Source: Atherix ibis
Taxonomy: Eukaryota > Arthropoda > Insecta > Diptera > Athericidae
Direction: 5' to 3'
Length of the DNA: 64,000 bases
Assembly (NCBI GenBank): GCA_958298945.1
Contig: OY282605.1
Span: 37,426,811-37,490,810 of the forward strand
Shown: piece by piece, positions 44,575 to 56,263 of the stretch
Numbering within the stretch: position 1 is the stretch's first letter
Layout of the letters: every line of letters starts with the position of its first letter
Notes under the pieces: model-generated
Databases searched by the model: none
What the model was told of the DNA's origin: nothing
The model's input: only the letters and a program-made list of their open reading frames with translations
Program-made: the position numbers and the translations under genes

Positions 44575-46867
44575 CAATATTTATGTCAAAAATAATATTG
44601 ATGGTAATATTTTTAATATGAATTAAAAAACTAAACGGTAATCGATACCTTTTCTGCCCGTTTCAAAAAAAAACTTAGAAATTTGCTAATTCAGTATATT
44701 GCGTGTTTAATATTACCTACGTTGTTTTGAGGGGTATTTATAGAAAGGAAAGTTAAGAAAATGTCAATGTCCCCTACATTGTTGAAGAATGTTTATTGTC
44801 ATATCCGAATTTATAAGATAAAATTGATCATTGGGAACTTTGCGAAGAACTTTTTGATCGATACAAATGGATTCACCGGAAAATTGTGAGGCTAAGTAAA
44901 ATCTCAAAGTTCTAATCTATAAGTCCAGATGGTGTCAGGAGGGCATTATATAAAATTGAGGTTTTGGTAGATGAAAAGCCCAGGATCTATCATCGAGAAT
45001 AAGAGGGAAAAGAAATTCACCTAAAACGTAGTGGCAACAACTGTGGCATTTATCGACTAGTGGACGCATTATCTCATTGATAATATAGCCATGTAGAACA
45101 AAAGAAAAAATTGGTCCAGTATGATAGCATCGTAGGCGAACTTGAAACCTAAAAATTCAGAGTAGGCTAACTAAAAAGTATAATGGGCTTGTACCGAGTT
45201 TGCTTCTTGAGAAGTAATACCTGACAGCACCTCCATTATAAGGCATATTGGTAAAATTAGGTTCGGTACCTTTACAGTGGCTTTAGAAAGTTTTTCTCTA
45301 CCTTACTTAAAAAAATGTATAAATACTAAGAGTAAAAATATATATGTTGTTTGCTATAAGGTATCGAAACCATTTTGGCGCCATTTGGCCATGAGACTAT
45401 TTGGCGGCTTTGTATATCGTGTAGCTAAGTCTGTTTAGTTCTAGTCATTTATATCAGAGATATTGTCTTCGTACGGTTTTTATATATCAAATTTGAGTGT
45501 CTTAATTTATCATTAAGGTATATAGGAGAATATGACTTATGGTAGATAGTAAAAGTTACGTGAACACTTTTCCTTTCACACTGGAGATTGGTAAATCACT
45601 TCTGAATGACTTGAATCTGGAAACTTGCGGAATCATTCTGAATTGCATTTATTCAGCAGTTAAAATTATTTTCTATATTTCATGGAAATTTTCCTTCAAT
45701 TTTAATGACATAAAATATGAAAAAAAATAGTATTTATAATTTGTTAAAAAGTTCCTTTTTTGAATGAAAACTTTGTAGCAAAAATGATAACTAAACTAAC
45801 TAAATCAAATATTACTGGTAAAGAATAAAGGATGACTTATAAAAAAACATAAAAAATTAATAAAATATAAAATATTAAAACTTTTTTTTGAAGGAGAAAA
45901 TCCTTGAAAAAAAAAATTAAGGGAAAATAAATTCTCATCGAAAAATCTTATCAACTATGTAAAAACATATTTGCACAATAGATGATCACACCATATTCAC
46001 CTGTTTTAATAGGAAATTCAAAAATTAAGCATACAAAACCCAAGATTATACTAACAGTTTAGTATTCGTGAGATTATTTACTTTTTTGGAAATACTTTTT
46101 CCAAATAGGGTACCGTCTATTAAAATGTAGACTTGGACTTACTATATACGTGTATATATCTGATAAATGAAGGTATTATGAAAAGGATGATACGTGAAAA
46201 ACTCATTAACTGAAAAGGGTTCATTTTCTGATGACGGATATCAAATCACCATATCAGTTTTGGCTGGGATTTCGTTAGGGAGTTTCAATGTAATTTGACA
46301 TTGGATATAAAGGAAACACTATTGCTTAGATTAGCTGACGTTCGATGGTATAAAAAGGAAGTTTTTGTACAAATAGGGGACTTGAAGAGTGAATTTTAAT
46401 GTATGCATTTATATATATTCTCGTAATGTGGTTGGGGCCAAATGTGAAATTTACACTGCAACGTAAAAGTGCCATCGACTACTTCCGACCTTTGACAGTA
46501 CTTGCCAACTTTCCAAATGAATATATGAAGTCGCTTTGCTTATACAAATATTTGAAGGGATTTTACAGCATTGCTATTAGTATCATCGTAATGGAGATTT
46601 CGCCCACAATTCATTCATTTGACTTAGGTTCTGATGAATCTTTACGAAATTAAGCCTTCCATAAAATGAATGCTGTCATCATTTGCTAGAAAATCCTTCT
46701 GCATATTGGTCCGCCATTCAAAATAAAGAAGGAAAAAACAGATTCTTTTCGAATCAATAATTTTCTCAGTAGTTTCTAGTCAAATACATTATATATCCTT
46801 ATATTTATGTATGAATATATGTCTTCATCCGCATGGTATGAAAGTTCATATTTAATTGGTTCCAAGT
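44575..46867. other. Spacer, possibly with decayed retroelement pieces
   Basis: 44800-45060 contains readable but unassigned text (HWELCEELFDRYKWIHRKIV near 44830). 45537-45600 shares GATAGTAAAAGTTACGTGAA with the jockey-like fragments at 39.8 and 58.5 kb. The 84-codon frame at 46399-46653 resembles nothing I know. No gene is supported. Confidence 0.35.
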
Positions 46868-47937
46868 TTAATTAATGTAATTTTTTAAGTGTTTGATTTT
46901 TAAAAGTGTGAAATTTTAATTTGAATAGATAAATTACTGTTTGCCATTTACTTTATAAAGATTATTTCATGTAAATGTTGGCCACAACTGCGTTTTAAGT
47001 GATCCATGCGAGAGGTCCAATTTTGAACCACTTTTTCGATAATCTCAGCTGGTATATCGTTATTAACACGTGTAATGTTGTCTTCCAAGACTGCAAGTGA
47101 CGCTAGTTTATCGGCATAGACGAGTGACTTCATGTAGATCCATAAAAAATAGTCTAAAAGCGTCAAATCGCACGATCTAGGCGGCCATTGTTTCACGCAC
47201 TGTGTGGCATGTAGTGTCGTCTGGTTGAAACCATATATCGATCAAATGCAGTTTTTGGCATTTTGGGCAAAAAAAAATTCGAAATCATCGAGCGAAGGCG
47301 GGCGCCAGTAACGGTGTATTTTTCTATGTGCAATGGCAGTTGTTGATTTGCCTGTGTTTGTTTATTAGACCAAATGTGACAATTTTGCTTACTCACATAC
47401 CCATTCAACAAGAAATAAGCTCCGTCGCAGAACGCAATTTTTGGTAAAAAACGGATTTTCCTTAACTCACCGAAAATCCGACGCTTTCGAAGGTTGTTTG
47501 ACTTCTTCTGTCTGTTCTTAATACGCTCTCAGACCAAGATCCTTGTGTAAAATCTTGTGAACAGCGCGGTTTTCACCAACACTGGAAACTACGCCAGCAA
47601 TATTTTCTTCTGTGCACACTCTACACACACAGTTTGGTGATTTAATGTCCAATAGTGTAAAATTACTGCGAAATTTCATCACTATTGCTTGAATTGCTTG
47701 CTCAATAGGTCGATCATAACGACCATAAAATGTTCAAAGTGCACGAAACACATTTTTCACAGAGCACGAATTTTGATAATAAAATTTAATAATTTTTAAG
47801 CATTATTCAAGTAAGTCTTTTTATAATAAAATAGCGATGCTAAATAAGCATAATTGATTTTAAAACACATCATGTGAAATACACAATCTATCAAAAATAA
47901 AAATATAAAAAATCAAACAGTAAAAAAAATCACCCTA
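46868..47937 (-). mobile_element. DD41D element with a third terminus type
   Basis: The right end read inward is TAGGGTGATTTTTTTTACTG, then GTTTGATTTTT. The left end reads TGTAATTTTTTAAGTGTTTG, an inverted match of about 45 bp with gaps. At 1.07 kb it is shorter than full length. The TA at its right end is immediately followed by the TA and first base of the family A mariner at 47940. Confidence 0.78.
46948..47411 (-). pseudogene. DD41D transposase, broken
   Basis: Minus-strand pieces, in order: a decayed LHKILHKDLGLRAY linker near 47540; LNGYVSKQNCHIWSNKQTQA (47330-47410); VTGARLRSMISNFFLPKMPK; a HTA-like remnant (VSTRRHYMPHSA); and an 82-codon frame with WPPRSCDLTLLDYFLWIYMK (third Asp present), ADKLASLAVLEDNI and a C-terminus CGQHLHEIIF. 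The IIGPYFF segment is deleted, and the second Asp block reads VSTRRHYMP, so that Asp is lost. Confidence 0.8.
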
Positions 47938-47939
47938 TA

Positions 47940-48836
47940 CGAGGTCTGTTCAAAAAGTATCGCGAATTTTGAATTTCCGCGGATTACGTATATTCGATTT
48001 TCGATTTTTGTGGGGTTATATTGGTACTCATATCTCTCACTTATGCCGGTCATTTTGAATGTTCAGTTAATTTTTGACAGCTGCTTTGCTTGCGCGTGTT
48101 TTGGCTCGTCTTCGATTTTTGCTCAATTTCGACCAAAAACAGCATCGCATTAATATTGCTAAGGAGCTGTTGGACTCTGTCCACGATAACACAAATTTGC
48201 TCCAGAGGGTCATAACTGGTGACGAATCATGGGTTTATGACTATGACGTGGAAACCAAAGCTTAATCATCCCAATGGAAGCTGCCGCACAAGCCAAAACC
48301 GAAAAAAACGCGCCCAGTTCGGTCGAATGTGAAGGTTTTGCTTACAGTTTTCTTCGATTGCAAGGCATGGTGCATCATGAGTTCTAACCACATGATAGAA
48401 CGGTCAATAAGGAATATTACCTGCAAGTTATGTGCAAGTTGCGCGAACCAATCCACCAGAAACGCCCGGTTTTGTGGAAGAACAAAAATTGGCTTTTGCA
48501 ATTTTTGGCCAAAAACAACACACTAATAATGCCACAGCCACCGTATTCCCCAGATCTGGCCCCCTGTGACTTTTTCTTGTTCCCGAAACTGAAGAGCTCC
48601 ATGAAAGGACGACGCTACGCTACGATTGAGGAGCTGAAGATGGCATCGAAGGAAGAGCTGAACAAGATCACAAAAAAATTATTTTCTGAAGTGCTTCGAG
48701 GATTGGGAAAAACGTTGGCACAAGTGTATAATATGTGGTGGGGATTACTTTGAAGGGGACAAAATAGATACTCATGAATAAATAAATAATTTTTGAAAAA
48801 ACACAAAATTCGCGATACCTTTTTGAACAGACCTCG
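47940..48836 (+). mobile_element. DD34D mariner, family A, deletion derivative
   Basis: This copy has the best-preserved ends of the family: CGAGGTCTGTTCAAAAAGTA at 47940 and its inverse TTTTTGAACAGACCTCG at 48836, with TA on both sides (47938-47939, 48837-48838). It is 0.90 kb long because the 5' leader is joined at about 48118 to a point in the middle of the transposase gene. Confidence 0.9.
48118..48790 (+). pseudogene. Mariner transposase (family A), N-terminal half deleted
   Basis: The leader text CTCGTCTTCGATTTTTGC runs directly into LLNFDQKQHRINIAKELLDS, so the DNA-binding half is gone. TGDESWVYDYDVETKA (first Asp) is followed by a stop. The HHDNAPAHASLLVRE block with the second Asp is deleted, as LQFLAKNNTLIMPQPPYSPD follows NKNWLL directly. 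SPDLAPCDFFLFPKLKSSMK (third Asp) is intact. Confidence 0.85.
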
Positions 48837-48840
48837 TATA

Positions 48841-50517
48841 ATAAATTTTTTTTCGTAATTATTTCAACCGCAATTGAGATTTATCTGCTTTTCTGCTAAA
48901 AGGATTTCATCAAAACGAACTGGTTTTGGCATCTGCCAAACATAAGAGGTTGTTACTCTCAAAAGGCTCATCGGAACAATTGTAATTTCATTTTTTCTAT
49001 CGACAAACTGAAGGATTCCTTCCTTATTAACGCATCCCAAACAATGGCATTCGACATAAATTCCGACAATGAAACTAAATCCAAACTTTAACCCGAATTA
49101 CATTTACTCTAACCTAGCCTGACTTAGTCCAATTCAAGTGTGCGCTATAAATAATATTCTCCCTTGATTAAATGGTCTTAACCCTAGAGGCTTCCGCCAA
49201 TTTGGTTTCATTTCATTGCAATTCGGCGCGTAATTCACCAAAGTCACGATTTACTCTCACCAAACATTCAAACAAGATTCTTCCTTTAATTTTTCCCAGT
49301 GTTTGCCTATTTCGGTTTTTTCTCTTATTCATCGTATTATTCTGATGTATCTTATTTACGTTATGCAATTATTATTATTTATTTTTATAATAAGAAAAGT
49401 TATTTTCCTCAGACTTACCCTTAAGGGATGTGCTGTTAAATGTACTTCATTTGAGCAGCGTTGATCGCGTTTTTCTTATCAAATCGTCACACATTCCACA
49501 TTTTTGCGTTTATTTTTTCAGTAATTCAATACAATTTTTCTTATGAAATATGCTATCTTTGATGAATTCATATAATTTTTTATTAGGCTTTAGGCGTCTT
49601 GTATATATTTACGCGGCTTGAATAGGTAGACGAAATATGAGAGAAAAATTCCGGTGCCACAATCAAAATAAACCTTATTTTTTATTTCTCTTTTAGTATT
49701 TGGCACCGAACAACTATCAACAATCACAATGACTAGTATTATTTTCTTAAAATTTGCATATTTTCCAATTAACGACTGTTTATTTAAAATTATTAAACAA
49801 TTTATTATTTATTAAATATATTTATTGTTGATGTTGACAAAAATGTAATCTAGATTTTATTAGATTCTTCTCTCTTAATGAATTCCAATCGTAAATTCCT
49901 TCACTTAACATTGGACAGAATTTATTATATCAAGTTTCATTTTAATTAAGTTAAAATTATATATAAACAAATAGTTTTCCATTAAAATTAAGTGCTAGAA
50001 TATAGTTGACTATCGAAGAAGCATTACTCGAAATAGAAATTTTACTATAAAATTGACAATATTACAATAGTTAAGATAAAAATTCACTATTTTTATTATT
50101 AAATTTTTTATTTTTAAATATTTAATGAATTATGTTCCTAAAGGATATTCGTTCTAAAAATTTTTAAATTACTTTAAAGAAAACCTATAAATTATCGTCT
50201 TTAAAAAATTAATTTTCTGTCCAATGTTTTACCAAATTTTTTTTAATTACCTTGAGTCCTTTAATAAAATCTTTCATTAAATTAATAATATAATAAATAA
50301 AATCTATTTTTAGATAGATATTAAATTATTATATTATGTAATAGTTTTTTTTTTATAGGAAAGCATAAAAAGCAAAGAAACTAAAATATTTGATATATCG
50401 TAGTGAGCCCGGATTCATATTTGTAGCGATTTAGCACAACATTTGTAGGGTATAAACTGTTTTGACGCATGCAGTAGCTGCCAGCGCATATCAGTAGTCC
50501 TTAACTCTCAGCAGACT
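48841..50517. other. Spacer
   Basis: 48850-49330 is of mixed composition but has stops in all frames. 49330-50390 is AT-rich. No gene or repeat was supported. Confidence 0.45.
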
Positions 50518-51005
50518 TATTGGGTTGTCGAAAAAGTCATGACGTAACAGATGACATTTCTAAATTCATTCATTTTTTTTATTGTCTACGCATTTTACGA
50601 TAATTTGAAGATAGAAGACCAAATATTGTATTACGTTTGCGCCATATTTGATGGTTTTACTTCCGATAAACTTTAAGGTGACAAAGCTTTACAATAGCAT
50701 CAGTGGCAACGATGGTTCACGAAATTCTGTGCTGATGACTTTATTCTCAACGGTCAGGAAGGCAAAATAAAATCACTAATTGCGTCCAACCAGCGTGATC
50801 ACGACAACACAAGATCACACCCAAGTTTGATCATCCGTCAAAAAATTTTGGAGCTCTAATGGGACGTGTTGTCACATCCACGATACTCGCCTGACTTAGC
50901 ACCGTCAGACTTCCACATGTTCTGGTCTCTTCAAAACTCCTTTATTTTTGGTATGACCTTCAATTCAGATGAGGTTGTAAATTAACACCTTTTTCAGTTC
51001 TATGC
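50518..51005 (+). mobile_element. DD34D mariner relic, left end plus fragments
   Basis: The left end TATTGGGTTGTCGAAAAAGT at 50519 is typical of mellifera-type mariners. Plus-strand pieces include FRSDDFILNGQEGK (decayed), then THTSLIIRQKILELQWDVLS and [20 protein letters not shown] with the third Asp, and FNSDEVVN. The middle of the gene, including the first Asp, is deleted, and the right end is missing where LINE sequence takes over near 51010. Confidence 0.75.
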
Positions 51006-51009
51006 CGAT

Positions 51010-52180
51010 TAAGACAGTTCCTTCTAGCTAACGTCCTATTGGATTGCTCTATTCCGTAACTTTGTGCCTCAGAATGCCAGTAGCAAAGCAAGGTCAAGTC
51101 GAAGCAGCGGTCAATCTCTGCATTCGACAACTCAATGCAGTATACTGGACTTCCAAGGTGGACTCTATCCTTATTGAAACTGGTCAGAAGCCCATCTTAC
51201 ACATCCCTCATTAACCTACGTTATAAAAACTTTTTCTCCCCCGAATATCCCTTCCACAAGCTTCTAAAACAAATCTCTTCCACTGCCAACTCAAAAAGAA
51301 ATTCATCCTCCATTTCCTTAATGATCTCTGAATTTACGGAACAATTGGGTGGTTCTATACTTTTTGTACATAAATACAGCTCCCGATGGCCACACAATAT
51401 TATTTGCTGTCATCCAGCTTGCTGGCAGTGAATATCTCGATACCAAGCGTAGAATCATACTAGTTAGAAGTTTCCTTTTCCATGGCGAACTACGGGTAAT
51501 TAGGACATTCTCGAAGACTTGATAGCTATTCGTGACTAATTAAGTGATCCGCTGCTCAACGAGATTCGTCATAACCTCTTAAACAATAGAGACATCAAGT
51601 TCAGTTGGGTTCCAGGTCACGCTGGTATCCTTAGCTATGAGCGTGATGACCAACTAGTGGGAGAGTCACTCCGCTGTCCCCTTCCAACTAAAATTTCGAC
51701 ATGTGGCGTGTAACATCTTTAACCTATGTAGATAAATAGACTGGTCCAAAGTGGATGATTTCCCTTCACACATTCGCCAAAATAAGACAAGTAAACTCAA
51801 CAACCATTCCAAAACTCTGGGCAACGAAACTTCTGAGAATTTGAATTAGGCATACCACATTTATCTCTTCGGTAACTAACCTCATCCTTTATGCCATTCC
51901 TGTGATGTTAAATTCACCAATCCCCGTGTTTTCCACGAACTCCACGCAACCCATAATTTCTTTTTGAATAAGACTCCTGCCAAACCCCATTTTTAACCTT
52001 GTTAAATATCTTAATTTGCTCAACATAATTTAACAATAACTGATATTTCCCTCCAAATAACAATCGACCAGTTTCATTAGAGAAGCTGGCAATGCCTCAT
52101 GGTTGTGGCGCTACAGAATAAGCTCTGGCTCTTCTCTCATAAAACTTACAACAACAACGAAAAAAGAAAAAAAAAGACAG
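51010..52180 (+). mobile_element. LINE relic with RNase H domain (I/Loa-like)
   Basis: Plus-strand frames, broken by many stops, contain NNRDIKFSWVPGHAGILSYE and RDDQLVGESL (51580-51670). This is the last motif of the RNase H domain of non-LTR retrotransposons (K-x-x-WVP-x-H-x-GI-x-x-N-E-x-AD-x-LA). A Cys-rich C-terminal piece (CHSCDVKFTNPRVFHEL, 51899-51950) follows. The 3' end is marked by CAACAACAACG and an A-rich tail at 52148-52180. Upstream parts to 51130 fit only loosely. RNase H excludes most jockey-clade elements. The open frame at 51135-51431 is incidental. Confidence 0.72.
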
Positions 52181-52374
52181 ATCCTTCTATGAGCGAGCAA
52201 TTATGAAGCAAAATAGGAACTACATCATTGACTGATCTTTGTTCTTTTTATGTAAAACTTTTTCGGCCACATAATACGAGGGTCGTTCAATAAGTCCTTA
52301 GAAAATCAGAGATATTGCGCTCGTATTGTCGGTAAAGTTTTTTCTTTTGTAAGTAGCATTATCGACAGGAAAGC

Positions 52375-52416
52375 TGCCTTTCAGCTTTATTTTCCTGCCT
52401 TTCAGCTTTATTTTCC
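52375..52416. repeat. Two tandem copies of a 21-bp unit
   Basis: TGCCTTTCAGCTTTATTTTC plus C at 52375-52395 is repeated exactly at 52396-52416 in the leader of the mariner. Confidence 0.9.
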
Positions 52417-52506
52417 TAAATAATACTTTATTATTTCAGCTCGATCCATAGCGTAGGTCAATTTCTATCGTCGATTAAAGTTAACGACATTTATTTGTGC
52501 ATAACA

Positions 52507-53547
52507 ATGGAAAAAAGCGAGTTTAGGGCTGTCATCAAACATCTCCATTTGAAAGGCTTAAGCCCGAAAGATATCAAAGCCGAGTTGGATGCAGTTCATC
52601 GCACCTGTGTTTGCGACGGTTTACAATTGGATGAATGAATTTAAATGTGGCCGTTCATTCACAAAAGATGAACATTGTTCAGGACGCCCAGTTGAGGGGT
52701 CTACTCCTGAAATCATCGACAAAATCCACGATCTGATTTTGAAGATTCGGCAAATTAAAGTGCGCGAATTAGTTGAGGCCACGGGCATATCACAAGGTAC
52801 AGTCGCTTCAATTTTGCATGAAAAATTGTCTGTGAAAAAAATTTCGGCAAGATGGGTGCCGCGTTTGCTCTCAGAGGAGAATAAACGCAATCGTGTAGTG
52901 GACTCTGAGGCTATGTTGGCACTCTTTTATCGCAATCCTGCCGAATTCCTTCGTCGATATGTCACTGTGGACGAAACCTGGATACACTACTACACTCCAA
53001 AACGAAGAGACAGTCATCACAGTGCATTTTCAAGGGTGAACGGGCTCCGAAGAAGGCAAAAACTGTGTCATCGGCCGGCAAGGTTACGGCCACGGTCTTT
53101 TGGGATTCACAGGGCATCATTTTTATCGACTACTTGGAAAAAGGAAAAACAATAACAGGAGCGTATTACGCGTCGTTATTGCAACGGTTGAGCGAGGAAA
53201 TCAAAGAGAAATGCCACCATCTGAAGAAGAAAAAACTCCTCTTGCATCAGGACAATGCGCGTGTGCACACCTGCGCTGTTTCCAGGGCCAAAATTGTGGA
53301 ATTGAGAATGGAATTGTTGCAGCGTCCCGCTTATTCACCAGATTTGGCCCCGAATGACTATTTTCTTTTCCCCAATCTGAAGAAATGGCTTGGCGGACGA
53401 CGGTTCACTTCCAACGAGGACGTCATTGCTCAAACGGATGAGTATTTTGCAGAACTTCTGAAATCCTATTTTTTGGACGGGATAAAAATTTTGGAAAAAC
53501 GGTTGGAAAAGTGTATAGAGCTGAAAGGAGATTATGATAAAAAATAA
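52507..53547 (+). pseudogene. Mariner transposase, two frameshifts, catalytic residues intact
   Basis: ATG at 52507 gives MEKSEFRAVIKHLHLKGLSP, IKAELDAV. A small deletion near 52600 shifts the frame to APVFATVYNWMNEFKCGRSF and on through GRPVEGSTPEIIDKIHDLIL, VRELVEATGISQGTVASILH and VTVDETWIHYY (first Asp). A second deletion near 53015 shifts it again. The last 160 codons (53065-53547) are open: KVTATVFWDSQGIIFIDYLE, LHQDNARVHT (second Asp), YSPDLAPNDYFLF (third Asp, 34 between), ending in CIELKGDYDKK with TAA at 53545-53547. Only the two indels stop it from encoding a complete enzyme of about 345 residues. Confidence 0.9.
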
Positions 53548-53613
53548 TTTTTTTTTTTTTTAAAAACAGTTTTTTTCCATCTTTTTTTAAGGACTCATTG
53601 AACGACTCTCGTA

Positions 53614-53789
53614 TTATCTGTGCCGTCAGCCTCATTATGGCTCAGTTAATAGAAGTTTTATATTTCCAAAGATTTATTCATACTTTCCAAAGTATAAGTA
53701 AATAAACTATACACAAAACTAAAATTTTTTATTTTACAATATTTTTTGAGTGTTGTTGTTATGAAAAAATTTAATATTGTTTAGATGAC
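53614..53789. other. Short AT-rich spacer
   Basis: Nothing recognised. Confidence 0.4.
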
Positions 53790-54420
53790 CACCACAAGAT
53801 TTCTTGCAGAACTTGATGATTTTGAGATAATTTTTTTAACACATTCGGTCATTTTCTTTGATGAATGTTAGTTTTTAAATAATTTAAAATTAACAACGTT
53901 AACACAATCTTTCCCATAGTTTTATAAGAAAAAGTACAACGGCGTCAAATTGCACGATCTTGAAGGACAATTGACATCACCAAATCGCGAAATTTTGCTT
54001 TCTGGGAACTTGAATTGTCAATGTTATTTGTCTATGTGATTTTTTGAGACCACACTTTTTGAGACTGTCGATAGTTTAAATTAAAATTTTTATGTTCAGA
54101 TCAGCAAAAAGTTATGACACTCGGAATTGACGGTAACAGTCCCTTTTTCTTCATTTTCAATTAACTAAGTACCAAAGACACTTTCTGAGACCAAAAATCT
54201 TATTGAAGATACAAGGATTTCTACACAATTCTATCAATTTTATATATTTATTATATCCACCATACTATAATTGAGCTTTATCGCTGAAGATAAAAACTTT
54301 GTCCGACCGTCAAACGATCTCTGTTGCTCCAGCACCTATATTACGATAGTACCTTCTGCGCATTTTATAGTCAAATATCTAATTAAAAATTACAAAATGC
54401 CAAACTTTTTCCTAAATAAT
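53790..54420 (-). mobile_element. DD41D mariner-like relic
   Basis: On the minus strand, PSRSCNLTPLYFF (around 53938-53978) is the third-Asp block with Asp changed to Tyr. Further left on that strand are an ITVNSEC-like phrase (54115-54140) and a decayed SDETDF block (about 54280-54310, GAAGATAAAAACTTTGTCCG in plus orientation), in the right order for one element of about 0.6 kb. No clear ends. Confidence 0.6.
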
Positions 54421-55709
54421 AATTATCTTAAATAACATATACCTATTAAAAAAATATACAATAATAGTATTGCATTTTCTAAACCATAAAATGGATAATT
54501 GGTTTATGTGCAAAATTACACATTTATTTATAAATTTAATCGAAAATTCATTGAAATTTCATAAAAATTTAAATAATTAAAGAAACTAATCAGATATTTT
54601 GTTTTATTATATAATTTTATTAGTGTTAAGACTTTGAAATATTACAAATAATTATAGTAAAATTACAAACTATTTCTTTCCTATTAAATAAAACAAAATC
54701 TAATATTTTTTTTTTTTAAATTTGTACATATTTAAAAATTTAAATAAAAAATTCTATTTAACCAACATTATTCAAATGACTTGACAAATTTAGACAAAAA
54801 ATTACTTTTAACCGAATTAAATCAGCTTAAATAAAATCAAAAAAGAATATAAATTAAATATAAAAGTCTATATAGGAAAAAAAAATCCTTTTCCGAAGAA
54901 ATTTTTATTTAGTCCTAAATGGCATAAATTATGCTATCGTTTAACAACCTTAATAAATGAATCAAAATAACAAAAAAAATACAAACTTAGCGGTTGGATT
55001 TAATTTATTTCCTCAATGTAATCCCTTAAATTTTTATACAAATTTTCTTATAAAAAAAAAAATTACAAGTGCAATGGAAGAAAAAAAAGTTGAAATGAAA
55101 CAAAAACCGAACAAATGGAAACAACAAGGAAAACTAATCAAATTCTAGTCAGGAAGATTTACCCTTTAAATCTTTCTAGAATTTGATTAGTTTTTCTCCT
55201 TACATTCCCTTAATTTGAGCATTTTAACATTTTTTCTAACCGAACTTTTTTTCCAACCCTATTACAAAATTTTAACCCTTTTACAGATTTTTCTTTCCAT
55301 AGTTTATTTTTGCCTTTATCTATTTTGGCTTCCATTTCTTACATAAACAAAACTGAATGACTGATTGGAAAATTTTAAGTAAACGAAAGCAAAAAAAAAA
55401 CATTACTTCCCATTTTATGGAAATTCATTTGAATAAATAAATTTTGACTATTTTGTAATTTTTAGTAGGCTTAGTTTTGAAATGTAAATTTTGATTTATT
55501 TTAATTATAGTCAATTTTTTTTTGTTCTTCATTCACTTTGAGAATTATTTCAATAAAATAATTAACAATTAAAATTAACACTCTTTGTATAGTTATTATT
55601 ATTTTATTTATTCAAATAAAAAAAAAATTAAGTTTTTTTTAGTTTATAGTATTTATGTTAAAAAATCCAAGGGGTTTCTCTGGTAATATAAGATTAAAAT
55701 TGTCATAGA
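54421..55709. other. AT-rich spacer
   Basis: Very AT-rich; a 63-codon lysine/asparagine-rich frame at 54957-55148 is a product of composition. It overlaps the palindrome at 55130-55194. Confidence 0.5.
55130..55194. repeat. Perfect palindrome, 19-bp arms, 27-bp loop
   Basis: 55130-55148 (AAAACTAATCAAATTCTAG) is the exact reverse complement of 55176-55194. The loop itself holds a smaller inverted pair (AAGATTT/AAATCTT). Confidence 0.85.
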
Positions 55710-56262
55710 GCTTACTTTTTGCAGAGCGCCAGAGAAAAAAGGCCAATTGTGTCAAATGGCTAGATCTTGGCTGTTATTTGACTTTGGCGTTTCGAGAGAT
55801 AATGCGTCCTGGGAAGTTCGGTGGCAATATGGCCATTGGTTCACGCGCTGAGTGATAATTGGCACTATTTTGTTAAAACTACATATTGTCCAAGCTCATA
55901 TAATTCAATTCAAGCCATAAAAGTTCGTTGTCATATCACGATAATGTTCACCGTCATTATTTTCGAAGAAGTGCGGTCTATGAATCCATTAGCCAAAAAA
56001 ACCCACCGAATAGTCTAGTCAGTATCTGAAAAATCAGTTCTTTTTTTTTGAAAAATCAGCATCAACTATTTTTGCTCATGCATCCAATTGGTAAACCTGC
56101 AGCACCGCAGAAAGTGTCTGGTCTTCAGTTCTTGAATCAACCGGATTTTGGAGCCATCCAGAAATAGGTCTTTTGTGAAAAATTCCTGAGTGTTTTTAAA
56201 GTTGTGTACAAAGCCGTACGCGTTAAACGGGCTATTGTCATCTGAAATGATCGTTTATAAAG
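55710..56262 (-). mobile_element. DD41D mariner-like relic
   Basis: Minus-strand text includes WPPRS-like AKI-PFDTIGLF (55740-55790, from GGCCAATTGTGTCAAATGG), then further 5' a NM-F-QNSANYHSARE block (55838-55890) where relatives have DMWFQQDGATCHTARE, so the second Asp is Asn. A VNSERY-like block and a WVNNW..LKT linker (56060-56150) follow. It abuts the next DD41D copy. Confidence 0.65.
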
Positions 56263-56263
56263 G

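Larger units (their letters stand above)
52277..53611 (+). mobile_element. DD34D mariner, CGAGGGTCGTTCAATAAG type, full length
   Basis: CGAGGGTCGTTCAATAAGTC at 52277 and the inverse GACTCATTGAACGACTCTCG ending at 53611 are the terminal repeats, with TA at 52275-52276 and 53612-53613. Length 1335 bp. The 5' leader holds a perfect 21-bp tandem duplication at 52375-52416. Confidence 0.92.

Noticed and set aside
54957..55148. Lysine-rich 63-codon frame
   Set aside because: Composition-driven in an A-rich tract, and its end lies in a palindrome arm.
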